A stretch of DNA of 7,366 nt from Casp-actino8 sp001510335 (GCA_027729635.1 JAQCEM010000070.1:1-7366), one strand, 5' to 3'. Positions 1-6,450 are shown, numbered from the stretch's first letter. Notes: a model not told the origin generated them from the letters alone. Numbers and translations are program-made.

Positions 1-168
1 ACCTGCCAGCGTTGCGTTCAACCTGTCTGAGGTGACGTCGGCCGCGACAACATTGACAATCAGTCTGTTGCCATTTGGTCCCGCTCCAACGGGTGCACTT
101 TCACCCAACTTGACTCTCATGACTGCCAGAGGCTTTAGAGTTGCTGTTGGTACTTCGATTCCGTCCAT
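1..168 (-). CDS. DUF3237 family protein, N-terminal part (runs off left edge)
   Basis: The minus strand opens with ATG at 168 and stays open for 56 codons to the window edge. The translation reads MDGIEVPTATLKPLAVMRVK, continues through a GESAPVGAGPNGNRLIVNVV segment, and then ADVTSDRLNATLAG. The 'aLrVklGe...vGagPnGnRlIvnV..adv...rl.atl..G' pattern is what I know from the start of DUF3237 (UPF0311) proteins, small beta-barrel-like proteins of unknown function often found near catabolic genes. An AAGGAG ribosome binding site (177-182 on the plus strand as CTCCTT) lies 8 nt upstream of the ATG and fixes the start. The gene is divergent from the SnoaL-like gene, with 91 nt between the two starts. 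The family call is from motif memory; biochemical role is unknown. The C-terminal two thirds is outside the window. Confidence 0.8.
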   Translation of the reverse strand, partial: MDGIEVPTATLKPLAVMRVKLGESAPVGAGPNGNRLIVNVVAADVTSDRLNATLAG

Positions 169-189
169 TACTCAAACTCCTTCGCGATT

Positions 190-207
190 GCAAGGTGACA
201 GCAAGGT
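190..207. promoter_or_regulatory. one-turn direct repeat in the divergent promoter region
   Basis: GCAAGGT occurs at 190-196 and again at 201-207, an 11-bp period or about one helical turn, inside the 91-nt space between two divergent starts. That is a common geometry for a regulator bound on one DNA face. A weak promoter-like pair for the rightward gene (TTGCAA at 188-193 and GATACG at 214-219, spacing 20) overlaps it but is not convincing. Operator function is inference. Confidence 0.25.
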
Positions 208-259
208 ACGAGGGATACGGTCTTTCGTGAAAATATCTTGGAAAAAAGGAGTGCCCGTC

Positions 260-646
260 ATGGCCCCAAATGTCGAAATCGTTGAAGAGCTGTACATGAA
301 ATTTAATAGTGGTGATATTCCGGCAGTGACAGATCGTATGGCAGAAAACATCGTGTGGAGTGAACCAGCAGGAATGCCTTACGGTGGGGTTTATATCGGG
401 CCTCAGGCTGTTGTTGAGGGTGTATTCATGCGTTTAGAAGAAGTCGGCGATGAGTTCTATCCAAGTATTGAACAGATTATGGGTCTAGGTGACACCGTCG
501 TTGTGATCGGTCATATCAACTTTAAGCGTAAGGGTGATGGGGTCGGCATCTCGGTAAAAACGGTTTGGGTGTTCACTGTTGTAGACGGTCGAGTTCTGTC
601 GGTTGACACTCTGTTTGACTCCGCAGAAGCGCTATCGCTGAACTGA
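260..646 (+). CDS. SnoaL-like / NTF2-fold protein
   Basis: This is a 128-residue protein starting MAPNVEIVEELYMKFNSGDI. The pattern is that of SnoaL-like domains of the NTF2 superfamily: an N-terminal helix 'veIVeelYmkFNsGDipavtdrmAenIVWsEP', then a 'GgvYiGpqAVvegVF' helix, then alternating strands ending in 'VWVFTVVDGRVLSVDTLFDSAEAL'. Such proteins are small cone-shaped alpha+beta barrels, either enzymes (polyketide cyclases, isomerases, hydrolases) or ligand binders; the substrate cannot be read from sequence. The reading frame is open from 32, but I chose ATG 260 because AAGGAG (246-251) lies 8 nt before it and residues upstream do not look like this family and overlap the divergent gene. 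Length fits the usual 120-150 residues. It diverges from the DUF3237 gene and may share its control region. Confidence 0.85.
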   Translation: MAPNVEIVEELYMKFNSGDIPAVTDRMAENIVWSEPAGMPYGGVYIGPQAVVEGVFMRLEEVGDEFYPSIEQIMGLGDTVVVIGHINFKRKGDGVGISVKTVWVFTVVDGRVLSVDTLFDSAEALSLN

Positions 647-678
647 TAGATGCTCATTAAGGCCCTCGCACGATTTCA

Positions 679-700
679 TTACCCACCGTTGATGGGGTAA
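679..700. terminator. candidate bidirectional terminator hairpin
   Basis: A 6-bp stem, TTACCC (679-684) with GGGTAA (695-700), closes a 10-nt loop midway between two convergent genes. There is no clear T-run on either side, so it is not a textbook intrinsic terminator. Position and symmetry make a bidirectional terminator plausible; the call is inference. Confidence 0.35.
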
Positions 701-718
701 CGGCTTGGGCTTCAACAG
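679..718. repeat. repeat module D: hairpin-bearing copy between convergent genes
   Basis: This segment resembles 6485-6523. Over the 36 nt 683-718 against 6488-6523 I count 26 identities, with an unbroken GTTGATGGGGT core (688-698). It includes the stem TTACCC (679-684) paired with GGGTAA (695-700). It lies between the ends of the SnoaL-like gene (646) and the oxidoreductase gene (839), which converge. Read on the minus strand, both copies give LLKPxPxPHQxW, though I do not think either is a gene. Confidence 0.6.
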
Positions 719-838
719 ATGTTGGAGTGTCGAAAGCCGATTCTGGGAATGCTCCATTTAGGACGTGGAAGATACAACGAGCCAATCGCGAATTGCGAGC
801 GCATTTGTGTGCCTGCACTGAAGAGATAAAAACAAAGT

Positions 839-3172
839 TTAAATCACCGGTTCGAGGCGCGCCGGGACGGTCTTATGCCACGGTGTGCCAGCAATCGCGT
901 CACGTAAACGGTTATCGGTCAGTTCGTTCGGCGCAACACCAGTTCGTACGAGACCGTCACCGTCATGCTCCTCAAGGCCTAACCCGTTGGGCAACGCAAT
1001 ATGACCGGGTTGCATTCCGTCGTAGACCTCAACACTGACTTCTGCTTGTCCGCGAGACGTGATGATTCGCAGACGTCCACCCGATTCGACACCAAGCATT
1101 TGGGCATCGGTGGGACAGATTCGCAACGCACCCTCGGCATCACGTTTACGCCATGTGGCATCACGCATAATGGTGTTGGCGGTGAATGAACGTCTCTCTC
1201 CGGCCGACAGCACGAAGGGGAACTCGGCCGATGTCAATGGACCTTGTTGAGAAAGTTCAACCAATTCGCCAAGTAACTCGGGGATCACAAGTTGAATGCG
1301 CTGATCGCTTGTTTGTACTCGCGGCCACACAGCATCCCAGTCATCGTGGGAGATCGTGACTCCATGATGTCCGCTAAGAATGGCGTCAAACAATGCCTCT
1401 CCAAGTTCGAGGCCTTCACCGGTAAAGCCAGCTCCTCGTACCGACGACTCAAAGTTCAATGCACACCGTTGGGCTGCCCCCCATAACAACGCAGCAGATG
1501 CTGAGCCGTCGGGCAACGTTGGCCCAAGGGTCCGATACAAAATGACTGGCGCCATTGCGCCGAGAGCCGGGTCAGAAGAGGTGGCCGCAAAAAATGCATC
1601 AGCAAACTCAGCACGTCCACGCTGGGCCGCTTCGTGCAGCGGGGTGAGCTGATCGGCAGTCACAGCTCCCAGTGCTTCGCAGAGTCGAGCGTGGATTTCG
1701 GGTTCAGGTAGAACACCTGCGGGAGGGGACAGAAATGGCTTGCGGAGATGAAACACGTTGTGTGGGAATTCGAAATTGAAAAACGTTGCCTCCCACTTTT
1801 CAAATTGTGTTGGAACAGGCAAGACGTAGTCGGCAAGTCGTGCGGTCTCAGTCATTGCAATGTCAATCACCACGACAAGATCGAGCGCCTGCAACGCGTC
1901 GCGCATCCGACTACTGTCGGCTAAGGAGTGGGCAGGGTTACCGCTTTCAATGAGCATGGCCCGATAACGACGCGGATGGTCGGTCAGTATTTCATCGGGT
2001 ACAACGTTGCACGGCACCAACCCACTGATAATTCGAGCGCCGACAACTGGTGAGACATTGTCGGGGGTGCCTGAAGGTTTTGGCCCACTGCTACGAGTGA
2101 TGTTCACCAAAGAAGTATTCATGTACTGAGCACCCGGAATTGCAAAGTTACCCGTCAGCACCCATAGCAACTTTTCAAGCCAACTGTTGAGAGTGCTGTT
2201 GCGATTCATTTGGACGCCGAGGTCCTCAAACACGGCCACGCTTCCCGCGGACGCTATGCGTCGAGTTGCTGAACGTAGTAGGTCAACGTCAACACCACAC
2301 CGTTTAGCTGATTCAGCGACATTGATGTTTTGGAACGCATTGACGATTTGATCAAAACCACTGGTGTGCTCTTCAACCCACGAGTGGTGGATGAGATTTT
2401 CTTGCACAAGAACCGCAACCATTGCACTCAGACACCAGGCATCAGTTCCTGGTTTGACTTGTAGGTGGTAGTCCGCCAATTCTGCGGTCTCGCTACGTTT
2501 TGGATCAATAACAATCATCGAACGTTTTGGGTCGCTCGCAATTTCCTTGAGCACGGTTCGCGCGCGTGGAATGGAGTGACTCTGCCACGGATTTTTTCCT
2601 ACAAACACGGCTACTTCTGTCTGTTCAAAGTCGGCACGGACCCCACCGCCAAACATTTTTCCGTTCACCCAGAACTCTCCAGTTTTTTCCTGTGAGAGCG
2701 CGTTGGCCTTGTAACGGGCCCCAAGAGCACGAAGGGTTGCACCGCTATAGGCACCGCCGAGATGGTTTCCTTGACCACCGCCTCCGTAGTAAAAAATTGA
2801 CTCGCCACCGTGAACATTGCGCACTTCAATGAAGCGTGCCGCAATTTCACTTATCGCAGTGTCCCAGTCAATTTCTTCGAACGTGCCGTCAGCACGACGG
2901 CGAAGTGGCGACGTAACGCGTGGTTGATGCTGATAGTGGTCAAGCCGAAGGGCCTTTTCACATGTGTAGCCCTGCGATACGGGGTGTGCTTTATCGCCTC
3001 GGATGCGTTCAAAGCGAGTGCCGGTGTCGCCACCAAGTCGAATTTCAATTCCACAGTTGCACTCGCACAGGATGCAGGCACTTGGGTGCCAAACGTTCGA
3101 CGACGATTCGGTCGTTGTTTTTGATGCAGAGGCATTAAAGTCAATGCGGCTTTCATGGGAAGAATGAGTCAC
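839..3172 (-). CDS. molybdopterin-dependent oxidoreductase (DMSO reductase superfamily, 4Fe-4S)
   Basis: This 777-residue protein has the domain order of large catalytic subunits of the DMSO-reductase/formate dehydrogenase superfamily. A [4Fe-4S] site at the N-terminus is formed by Cys33, Cys36, Cys40 and Cys71 (ACILCECNCG ... GYTCEKA). The catalytic core includes 'EIDWDTAISEIAARF' near 100-114, a GGGGQGNHLGG loop near 130-140, VGKNPWQSHSIPRAR near 191-205 and IDPKRSETAELADYHLQVKPGTD near 222-244. The C-terminal molybdopterin-dinucleotide-binding domain spans about 650-777. It should transfer electrons to or from an unidentified small substrate. There is no Tat-like signal, so it is probably cytoplasmic. 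No partner Fe-S, membrane or chaperone gene is adjacent. The region where relatives carry a Cys, Sec or Ser molybdenum ligand reads NALSQEKTGEFW, with no Cys and only Ser160 as an obvious candidate. The start is GTG at 3172 with no clear Shine-Dalgarno, so the true start is uncertain by some residues. The substrate cannot be assigned. Confidence 0.9.
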   Translation of the reverse strand: MTHSSHESRIDFNASASKTTTESSSNVWHPSACILCECNCGIEIRLGGDTGTRFERIRGDKAHPVSQGYTCEKALRLDHYQHQPRVTSPLRRRADGTFEEIDWDTAISEIAARFIEVRNVHGGESIFYYGGGGQGNHLGGAYSGATLRALGARYKANALSQEKTGEFWVNGKMFGGGVRADFEQTEVAVFVGKNPWQSHSIPRARTVLKEIASDPKRSMIVIDPKRSETAELADYHLQVKPGTDAWCLSAMVAVLVQENLIHHSWVEEHTSGFDQIVNAFQNINVAESAKRCGVDVDLLRSATRRIASAGSVAVFEDLGVQMNRNSTLNSWLEKLLWVLTGNFAIPGAQYMNTSLVNITRSSGPKPSGTPDNVSPVVGARIISGLVPCNVVPDEILTDHPRRYRAMLIESGNPAHSLADSSRMRDALQALDLVVVIDIAMTETARLADYVLPVPTQFEKWEATFFNFEFPHNVFHLRKPFLSPPAGVLPEPEIHARLCEALGAVTADQLTPLHEAAQRGRAEFADAFFAATSSDPALGAMAPVILYRTLGPTLPDGSASAALLWGAAQRCALNFESSVRGAGFTGEGLELGEALFDAILSGHHGVTISHDDWDAVWPRVQTSDQRIQLVIPELLGELVELSQQGPLTSAEFPFVLSAGERRSFTANTIMRDATWRKRDAEGALRICPTDAQMLGVESGGRLRIITSRGQAEVSVEVYDGMQPGHIALPNGLGLEEHDGDGLVRTGVAPNELTDNRLRDAIAGTPWHKTVPARLEPVI

Positions 3173-3494
3173 TGAGTTAGTGTGTCTTTTCTGTCTTGCG
3201 AAAATCTTGTAAAAAGAGCATTATTCAACCGTTACCCGAATTCACATTTGTTTTGACTGACGTTGTAGATTCCGCAAGATCAATTATTAAAGAGCGGTTT
3301 TGACCAGTCCGCAACGATTTCAGAGTAACTTTTCTATCTGAGCGTATTCCAGTCATCTCTCGGTGGAAGACGTAAGGAACCGCGGCAAATTTTGTACCGC
3401 ATGTCGCGCCATTGGAAAAATCGTGCCACCAGAAATACTGAGTCAGGCAGTTTCATTTGCTCGATCATGTCAGTGATAGGCCCGTCGTCTGTCG
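3173..3494. other. 322-nt intergenic region: upstream of the oxidoreductase, downstream of the glycosylase
   Basis: No gene is supported here. The right half of the oxidoreductase leader (about 3190-3300) is AT-rich (21 of 60 G/C in 3241-3300), as expected of a promoter region, but I find no good -35/-10 pair reading left. A 7-bp inverted repeat, TCTTGCG (3194-3200) and CGCAAGA (3273-3279), brackets it at a distance of 72 nt. From 3327 to 3412 it holds repeat copy A. An 80-codon open frame on the minus strand (3334-3576) overlaps the glycosylase gene in another frame and shows no domain. Confidence 0.6.
3327..3412. repeat. interspersed repeat copy A
   Basis: AACTTTTCT (3327-3335) is followed by TCTGAGCG (3337-3344) and a segment ending CGCGCCAT at 3412. 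Positions 3337-3412 align without any gap to 6375-6450: 76 nt with 56 identities by hand count. The best preserved blocks are TCTGAGCG, TTCCAG/CTCCAG, GACG(T/C)AAGG, GC(A/G)AATTT and the CCAT end. It lies 83 nt downstream of the glycosylase stop codon. Copies A, B and C all have the same orientation. Confidence 0.75.
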
Positions 3495-4295
3495 TCAGCG
3501 CTGGCAGGAAGGGCACCACCACACGGTGCGACCGGCGAGGGGAGCCTGGCGGATAGCAGAGCCGCAGCGGCGGCATCCGAGACCGTGACGCTTGTACACG
3601 TACAAACGCTCTCGGGAACCGATCTCACGATGTAAGCGGGCATTCACCTCTGGTGGGTCCACCGTTACGATGCGGCCGATCCGCTCACCGACACGCATGT
3701 GGTCGATCGCCAGACGCCAGATGTCTCTCACCGTTTCCGACGGCACCTCGTTTGCCGGCATGAACGGATCCACACCCACGAGGAAGCAGAACTCAGCGCG
3801 GTACACGTTGCCGATACCCGACACGACGGCCTGGTCGAGCAACAGTTGCGCCACGGGTATGCGCCGTCGCGCGAAGGCCGACTGCACTCGCTGCTCGTCC
3901 CCTCGGCGGACAGCCAGTGGATCCGGGCCAATCCGCGATAGCAACTGCTTCTCGGCGTCGCTCTCAATCACGTCACAAGCCGTTGGTCCCGACAGGTGCA
4001 GCGTACCCGGCTCACCCCACCACCGCAGCCGAGTTCCCTGTGTGGGCTCCGGAGCCTCGTTGGTGTATGTTCGGAACCGTCCGAATAATCCCAAATGGAT
4101 ATGGACCGTCAGCCCTCCCTCCCAGCGATGAAACAGATGTTTGCCGATCGCCTCCACGCCCTCTAGCAGCCGTCCGTCGAGCAATGCAGCGCCGTCAGAG
4201 AACCTGCCCTGTGGTGAGTCGACCCGCAATCGGTGACCTGCGAATCGGCGTCGCTGCAGGCGAGCCGCACGATGCAGTGTGTGACCTTCAGGCAT
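3495..4295 (-). CDS. nei1: Fpg/Nei-family DNA glycosylase/AP lyase, Nei1-like
   Basis: This 266-residue base-excision repair enzyme removes oxidised bases and nicks the strand at the abasic site. It begins MPEGHTLHRAARLQRRRFAG, with catalytic Pro2 and Glu3 exposed once Met1 is removed. Lys52 in 'GKHLFHRW' matches the conserved strand-binding lysine. The helix-two-turn-helix is 'LLLDQAVVSGIGNVYRAEF' (about 151-169, with Asn163). A C-terminal zinc finger uses Cys241, Cys244, Cys261 and Cys264, with Arg256 at the finger tip ('AGRTVWWCPSC'). Length and the MPEGHTLHR start agree closely with my memory of mycobacterial Nei1 (Rv2464c type) rather than classical MutM. A GGAG lies 4 nt before the ATG. 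A TAGTAT (4330-4335, minus strand) could be its -10 element. The gene is markedly richer in G+C than its flanks (40-43 of 60 in sampled blocks, against about 21-28 of 60 outside) and stands alone. Confidence 0.93.
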   Translation of the reverse strand: MPEGHTLHRAARLQRRRFAGHRLRVDSPQGRFSDGAALLDGRLLEGVEAIGKHLFHRWEGGLTVHIHLGLFGRFRTYTNEAPEPTQGTRLRWWGEPGTLHLSGPTACDVIESDAEKQLLSRIGPDPLAVRRGDEQRVQSAFARRRIPVAQLLLDQAVVSGIGNVYRAEFCFLVGVDPFMPANEVPSETVRDIWRLAIDHMRVGERIGRIVTVDPPEVNARLHREIGSRERLYVYKRHGLGCRRCGSAIRQAPLAGRTVWWCPSCQR

Positions 4296-4806
4296 GCGTC
4301 TCCATCATAGATTCATCGTCGCCGAGGAGATACTACGAAAAGTGTTTTTGGTGTCTGAGTGGGTCAGAGTTTTGAGAATGCTTTGAATTGAGCTGTTGGA
4401 TTTTCTTGAAGAAGTTAAGAAGAAACAAGTGTCTTGCAGATGATGAGGCATCACCGCTCTTTGGGCGTGGCATTACCGAACCGGGGGAGACGTGTCTTGA
4501 TACTTCGGTGAATGGAAACCACCCGACCGAAACCTCAAATCACGCTCGTAATTACCGATGTCGTGGCTTCTGCATTGCCGAGAACTAGATGCAGGCTCGT
4601 TTCGCCAGCACCACAGCGTTTTCAGCGCTTTTTTCTACTCTGAGCGCACTCCAGAAATCTGAGGCTGGCCCGTTTGCACGATTCATACAGGGGCCGATGG
4701 AGGGTCAAGAATCTGAATGGTCGTTCGAAGGAGACTGGGTCACTGATGTACGAGCGATGGGGCTGAAAATTACTACCCCTCGTTCAGGGAATAGTTGGAT
4801 TCACTT
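4296..4806. other. 511-nt region without a convincing gene
   Basis: The left part is AT-rich (21 of 60 G/C in 4381-4440) and probably contains the glycosylase promoter. Two short plus-strand open frames, 4388-4588 (66 codons) and 4589-4810 (73 codons), share one frame and are separated only by a TAG at 4586-4588. Neither has a ribosome binding site or a recognisable domain. The second contains repeat copy B, and its stop overlaps the end of the convergent gene. A 43-codon frame from ATG 4512 (METTRPKPQITLVITDVVAS...) is equally unsupported. A decayed gene is possible but cannot be identified. Confidence 0.5.
4638..4660. repeat. interspersed repeat copy B (partial)
   Basis: A 17-nt block CTCTGAGCGCACTCCAG (4638-4654) is identical to 6374-6390. 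Extended to 4660, 4639-4660 matches copy C at 20 of 22 positions and copy A at 18 of 22. It is preceded by a T-rich tract with TTTTCT, as A and C are, but beyond 4660 I cannot align it with the others. It lies about 150 nt beyond the stop of the small helical gene and is read in the same direction as A and C. Confidence 0.6.
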
Positions 4807-5313
4807 CTAACCGCGTCCGGCCATCCCGCCAGCGATTGTCAGAGTCTCAACGTCACGCACGATGCGCGGCAAGAGGTGCGCACGAATTGATTGAAGTGCC
4901 GTATCGGCACGCGTATTACCTGCACGTTGCAACACGTCTAGGTCTGTCATGCAGTCTTGTAATGCATAGCCAAGTTCACGGTGTGCAGCACGAATTGGTG
5001 CCTGGTCTGCTGGCATTGGCACATTTGCAAGCGCACCAAGCGTTGTAGCGCGGGCACGAATACGGTCAGCTTCAGGGCCAGTTGTGTCGCCAAGTGCTGC
5101 AGCAACATCACGCAGAACTTGAGTCATTTGATTATGTTCTTCTGCAACGTACGTGTCATAGACAGGCAAAGCTTGTCGCACTTCTTGAATGAGTGACTGC
5201 ACCATCTGACACATCACATGTGCTTTCGGGCTGCTGACATGAGGCATGATTTCGTTTTCCAAAGAAACGATGAGACCTTCGAGAAGATCGTCAAGAGTCG
5301 GATTTGTCATCAT
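4807..5313 (-). CDS. small helical protein coupled to a phosphotransferase (DUF6285-like)
   Basis: This 168-residue protein is predicted almost entirely helical: 'TLDDLLEGLIVSLENEIMPHV', 'AHVMCQMVQSLIQEVRQALPVYD', then several Ala/Arg/Asp-rich helices to 'LLPRIVRDVETLTIAGGMAGRG'. There is no signal peptide or membrane segment. Its ATG overlaps the stop of the upstream phosphotransferase gene as ATGA (5310-5313), which indicates translational coupling and a shared function. In actinobacterial and proteobacterial genomes, aminoglycoside-phosphotransferase-like genes of acyl-CoA metabolism clusters are commonly followed by a DUF6285 protein of this size and helical start ('...eLL.av..fLe.ei.P.l...'). 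I infer membership or distant kinship on that basis; it is not proven by a motif. The first of two adjacent ATG codons is taken because it gives the overlap. The stop TAG (4807-4809) meets an opposing open frame. Confidence 0.75.
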   Translation of the reverse strand: MMTNPTLDDLLEGLIVSLENEIMPHVSSPKAHVMCQMVQSLIQEVRQALPVYDTYVAEEHNQMTQVLRDVAAALGDTTGPEADRIRARATTLGALANVPMPADQAPIRAAHRELGYALQDCMTDLDVLQRAGNTRADTALQSIRAHLLPRIVRDVETLTIAGGMAGRG

Positions 5314-5840
5314 GCTGGTACCCCCGCATATCCCATGAGCTTCGCCATTGCTACGGTTGCGCCCATACTTGATTGAGCTACGTAGAACGGAAGCAACAAC
5401 ATGTACTCCTTATTCACGCGACGTGAAATAAAATGTTGAACTGGTACCGCTATTTGCAGCGTGCCGAAAAGTGTGAAGTATCCAAGTTCTTCTGGCGTGA
5501 TGTCATTGCCAGTGAGCTTGTTGTAATAGGAAAGGAAACCACCTTCTTTCTTTGGATAATCCATAACGTGTGAGTCGCTAATCACGTCCATCAGAACCAT
5601 CCAGCCAAGATCTTCACGCGGATCACCGACACGACTGGCTTCCCAGTCAATAAGAGCCGACACTTGACCATCTTCGTACAAGAAATTCGCAGGGTTGAAG
5701 TCACCATGAACGATTGACAGTGGCATCGCACGTGGCTTATTGCGACGCAATGTGTACACAGCATCAAGCAAAATCATCAAATTTGGATCAAAGTTAAGAG
5801 TGGGGTACGACGATTCAAAGAATTCAATAGTTGAATCCAT
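5310..5840 (-). CDS. phosphotransferase (APH/choline-kinase fold), C-lobe only, N-terminally truncated
   Basis: This 176-residue protein carries the catalytic half of an aminoglycoside phosphotransferase-like kinase. The Brenner motif HGDFNPANFLY is at 45-55 (catalytic Asp47, metal-binding Asn52), followed by the metal-binding Asp in LIDWEAS (Asp65) and 'GDPREDLGW' (72-80). The helical C-terminus ends MAKLMGYAGVPA. Family members usually have about 330-350 residues with HGD near 200, so roughly 150 residues, the whole ATP-binding N-lobe, are absent. The frame remains open for 18 more codons upstream (RGIKIDSWDSF before Met1) to an in-frame TAA at 5895-5897, but contains no ATG, GTG or TTG. 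ATG 5840 has no Shine-Dalgarno; an AGAGGA sits 6 nt before an ATT at 5861. It overlaps the next gene by four bases. It is probably a 5'-deleted pseudogene, although the rest is intact. Confidence 0.75.
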   Translation of the reverse strand: MDSTIEFFESSYPTLNFDPNLMILLDAVYTLRRNKPRAMPLSIVHGDFNPANFLYEDGQVSALIDWEASRVGDPREDLGWMVLMDVISDSHVMDYPKKEGGFLSYYNKLTGNDITPEELGYFTLFGTLQIAVPVQHFISRRVNKEYMLLLPFYVAQSSMGATVAMAKLMGYAGVPA

Positions 5841-5920
5841 GAACGAATCCCATGAATCAATCTTGATTCCTCTGAATTCTCTCTTACTTAGTCTTTACCT
5901 TCATCTGTCATGTTGAACCT

Positions 5921-6361
5921 ATGAGTTACTGGTATAGCTATCGTCCTATCGCAAAGATCGTCATCGGATTTGGTGGGCTAGTAATTGTTGCAGCCTTATT
6001 AAGTGCATGTAGCGCTAGCAGTTCTTCAACAACAGAAGTCGAGTTGGTGTCGCCGTCATCGACCATAGCGAACCTGGGTGGAGGTGCAGGCCCGCAAACT
6101 CCACCATGTGGAATATTCGAAGTCACCAAGGCTGAAGTGATATCTGGTCAACAATTCCCAACAGGCAGATACCAGATAAATACTTTCGGAATTTCTTGTG
6201 ATGCAGTGATGGGTGACGCGGGTCTGTTTAGTCAGTTCCTTGAACTTGACGACGATGCGGATCTGCCGACCCCATGGCGCTTCTTGGAAGGCGCAGTGGG
6301 TGCACCAAAATTTGTTTCGGGGCCAGCCGTTGGTTTTCGTGTGCAGAGAATTTCCGACTGA
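5921..6361 (+). CDS. small secreted lipoprotein of unknown function
   Basis: This 146-residue protein has an N-terminal hydrophobic segment (about 11-29, IAKIVIGFGGLVIVAALLSA) ending in a lipobox LSAC, so Cys30 is the expected lipidated residue. A Ser/Thr-rich linker (31-55) and a short Gly/Pro stretch follow. A compact C-terminal domain (about 62-146) contains 'CGIFEVTKAEVISGQQFPTGRYQINTFG', 'ISCDAVMGDAGLFSQFLELDDD', 'LPTPWRFLEGAVGAPKFVSGPAVGFRVQ'. Cys63 and Cys93 could form a disulfide. I believe similar domains occur in hypothetical surface proteins of marine and freshwater Actinobacteria, but I cannot name a family. ATG 5921 has no Shine-Dalgarno, so a leaderless transcript is possible. 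It is divergent from the truncated phosphotransferase, with 80 nt between the two starts, and convergent with the secreted-protein fragment to the right. Confidence 0.8.
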   Translation: MSYWYSYRPIAKIVIGFGGLVIVAALLSACSASSSSTTEVELVSPSSTIANLGGGAGPQTPPCGIFEVTKAEVISGQQFPTGRYQINTFGISCDAVMGDAGLFSQFLELDDDADLPTPWRFLEGAVGAPKFVSGPAVGFRVQRISD

Positions 6362-6366
6362 CACTC

Positions 6367-6450
6367 AACTTTTCTCTGAGCGCACTCCAGTAACCTCTAT
6401 GTAGATGACGCAAGGTGTGTCGGCGAATTTCGCACCACATTTCGCACCAT
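6367..6450. repeat. interspersed repeat copy C
   Basis: The copy begins AACTTTTCT (6367-6375) only five bases after the lipoprotein stop, continues with TCTGAGCGCACTCCAG (6375-6390) and ends CGCACCAT at 6450. It aligns without gaps to copy A, and 6374-6390 is identical to part of copy B. Within it ATTTCGCACCA is repeated in tandem (6427-6437 and 6439-6449, 12-nt period); copy A keeps a degenerate version. On the minus strand it can be read as DGAKCGAKF...TGVRSE, but the differences from copy A fall on all three codon positions, so I treat it as a DNA or RNA element rather than a gene. Confidence 0.75.

Noticed and set aside
32..259. N-terminal extension of the SnoaL-like reading frame from ATG 32
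   Set aside because: It overlaps the divergent DUF3237 gene and has no family similarity; a strong AAGGAG precedes ATG 260.
679..700. tRNA or riboswitch
   Set aside because: No cloverleaf, no T-loop signature and no family consensus; it is a simple stem-loop between convergent genes.
727..1038. 103-codon plus-strand frame starting GTG
   Set aside because: It mostly lies antisense to the C-terminus of the molybdopterin oxidoreductase and has a low-complexity, Arg/His-rich translation without a domain.
3334..3576. 80-codon minus-strand frame at the end of the glycosylase gene
   Set aside because: It overlaps the glycosylase in a different frame, and its repeat portion is read in a frame other than the one matching copy C.
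3592..4131. 179-codon plus-strand frame
   Set aside because: It is antisense to the glycosylase gene; long open antisense frames are expected in high-GC DNA, and the translation shows no motif.
6427..6449. Tandem ATTTCGCACCA pair as a CRISPR-like or iteron array
   Set aside because: Only two units at a 12-nt period, with no spacers, no cas genes and no replication initiator nearby.
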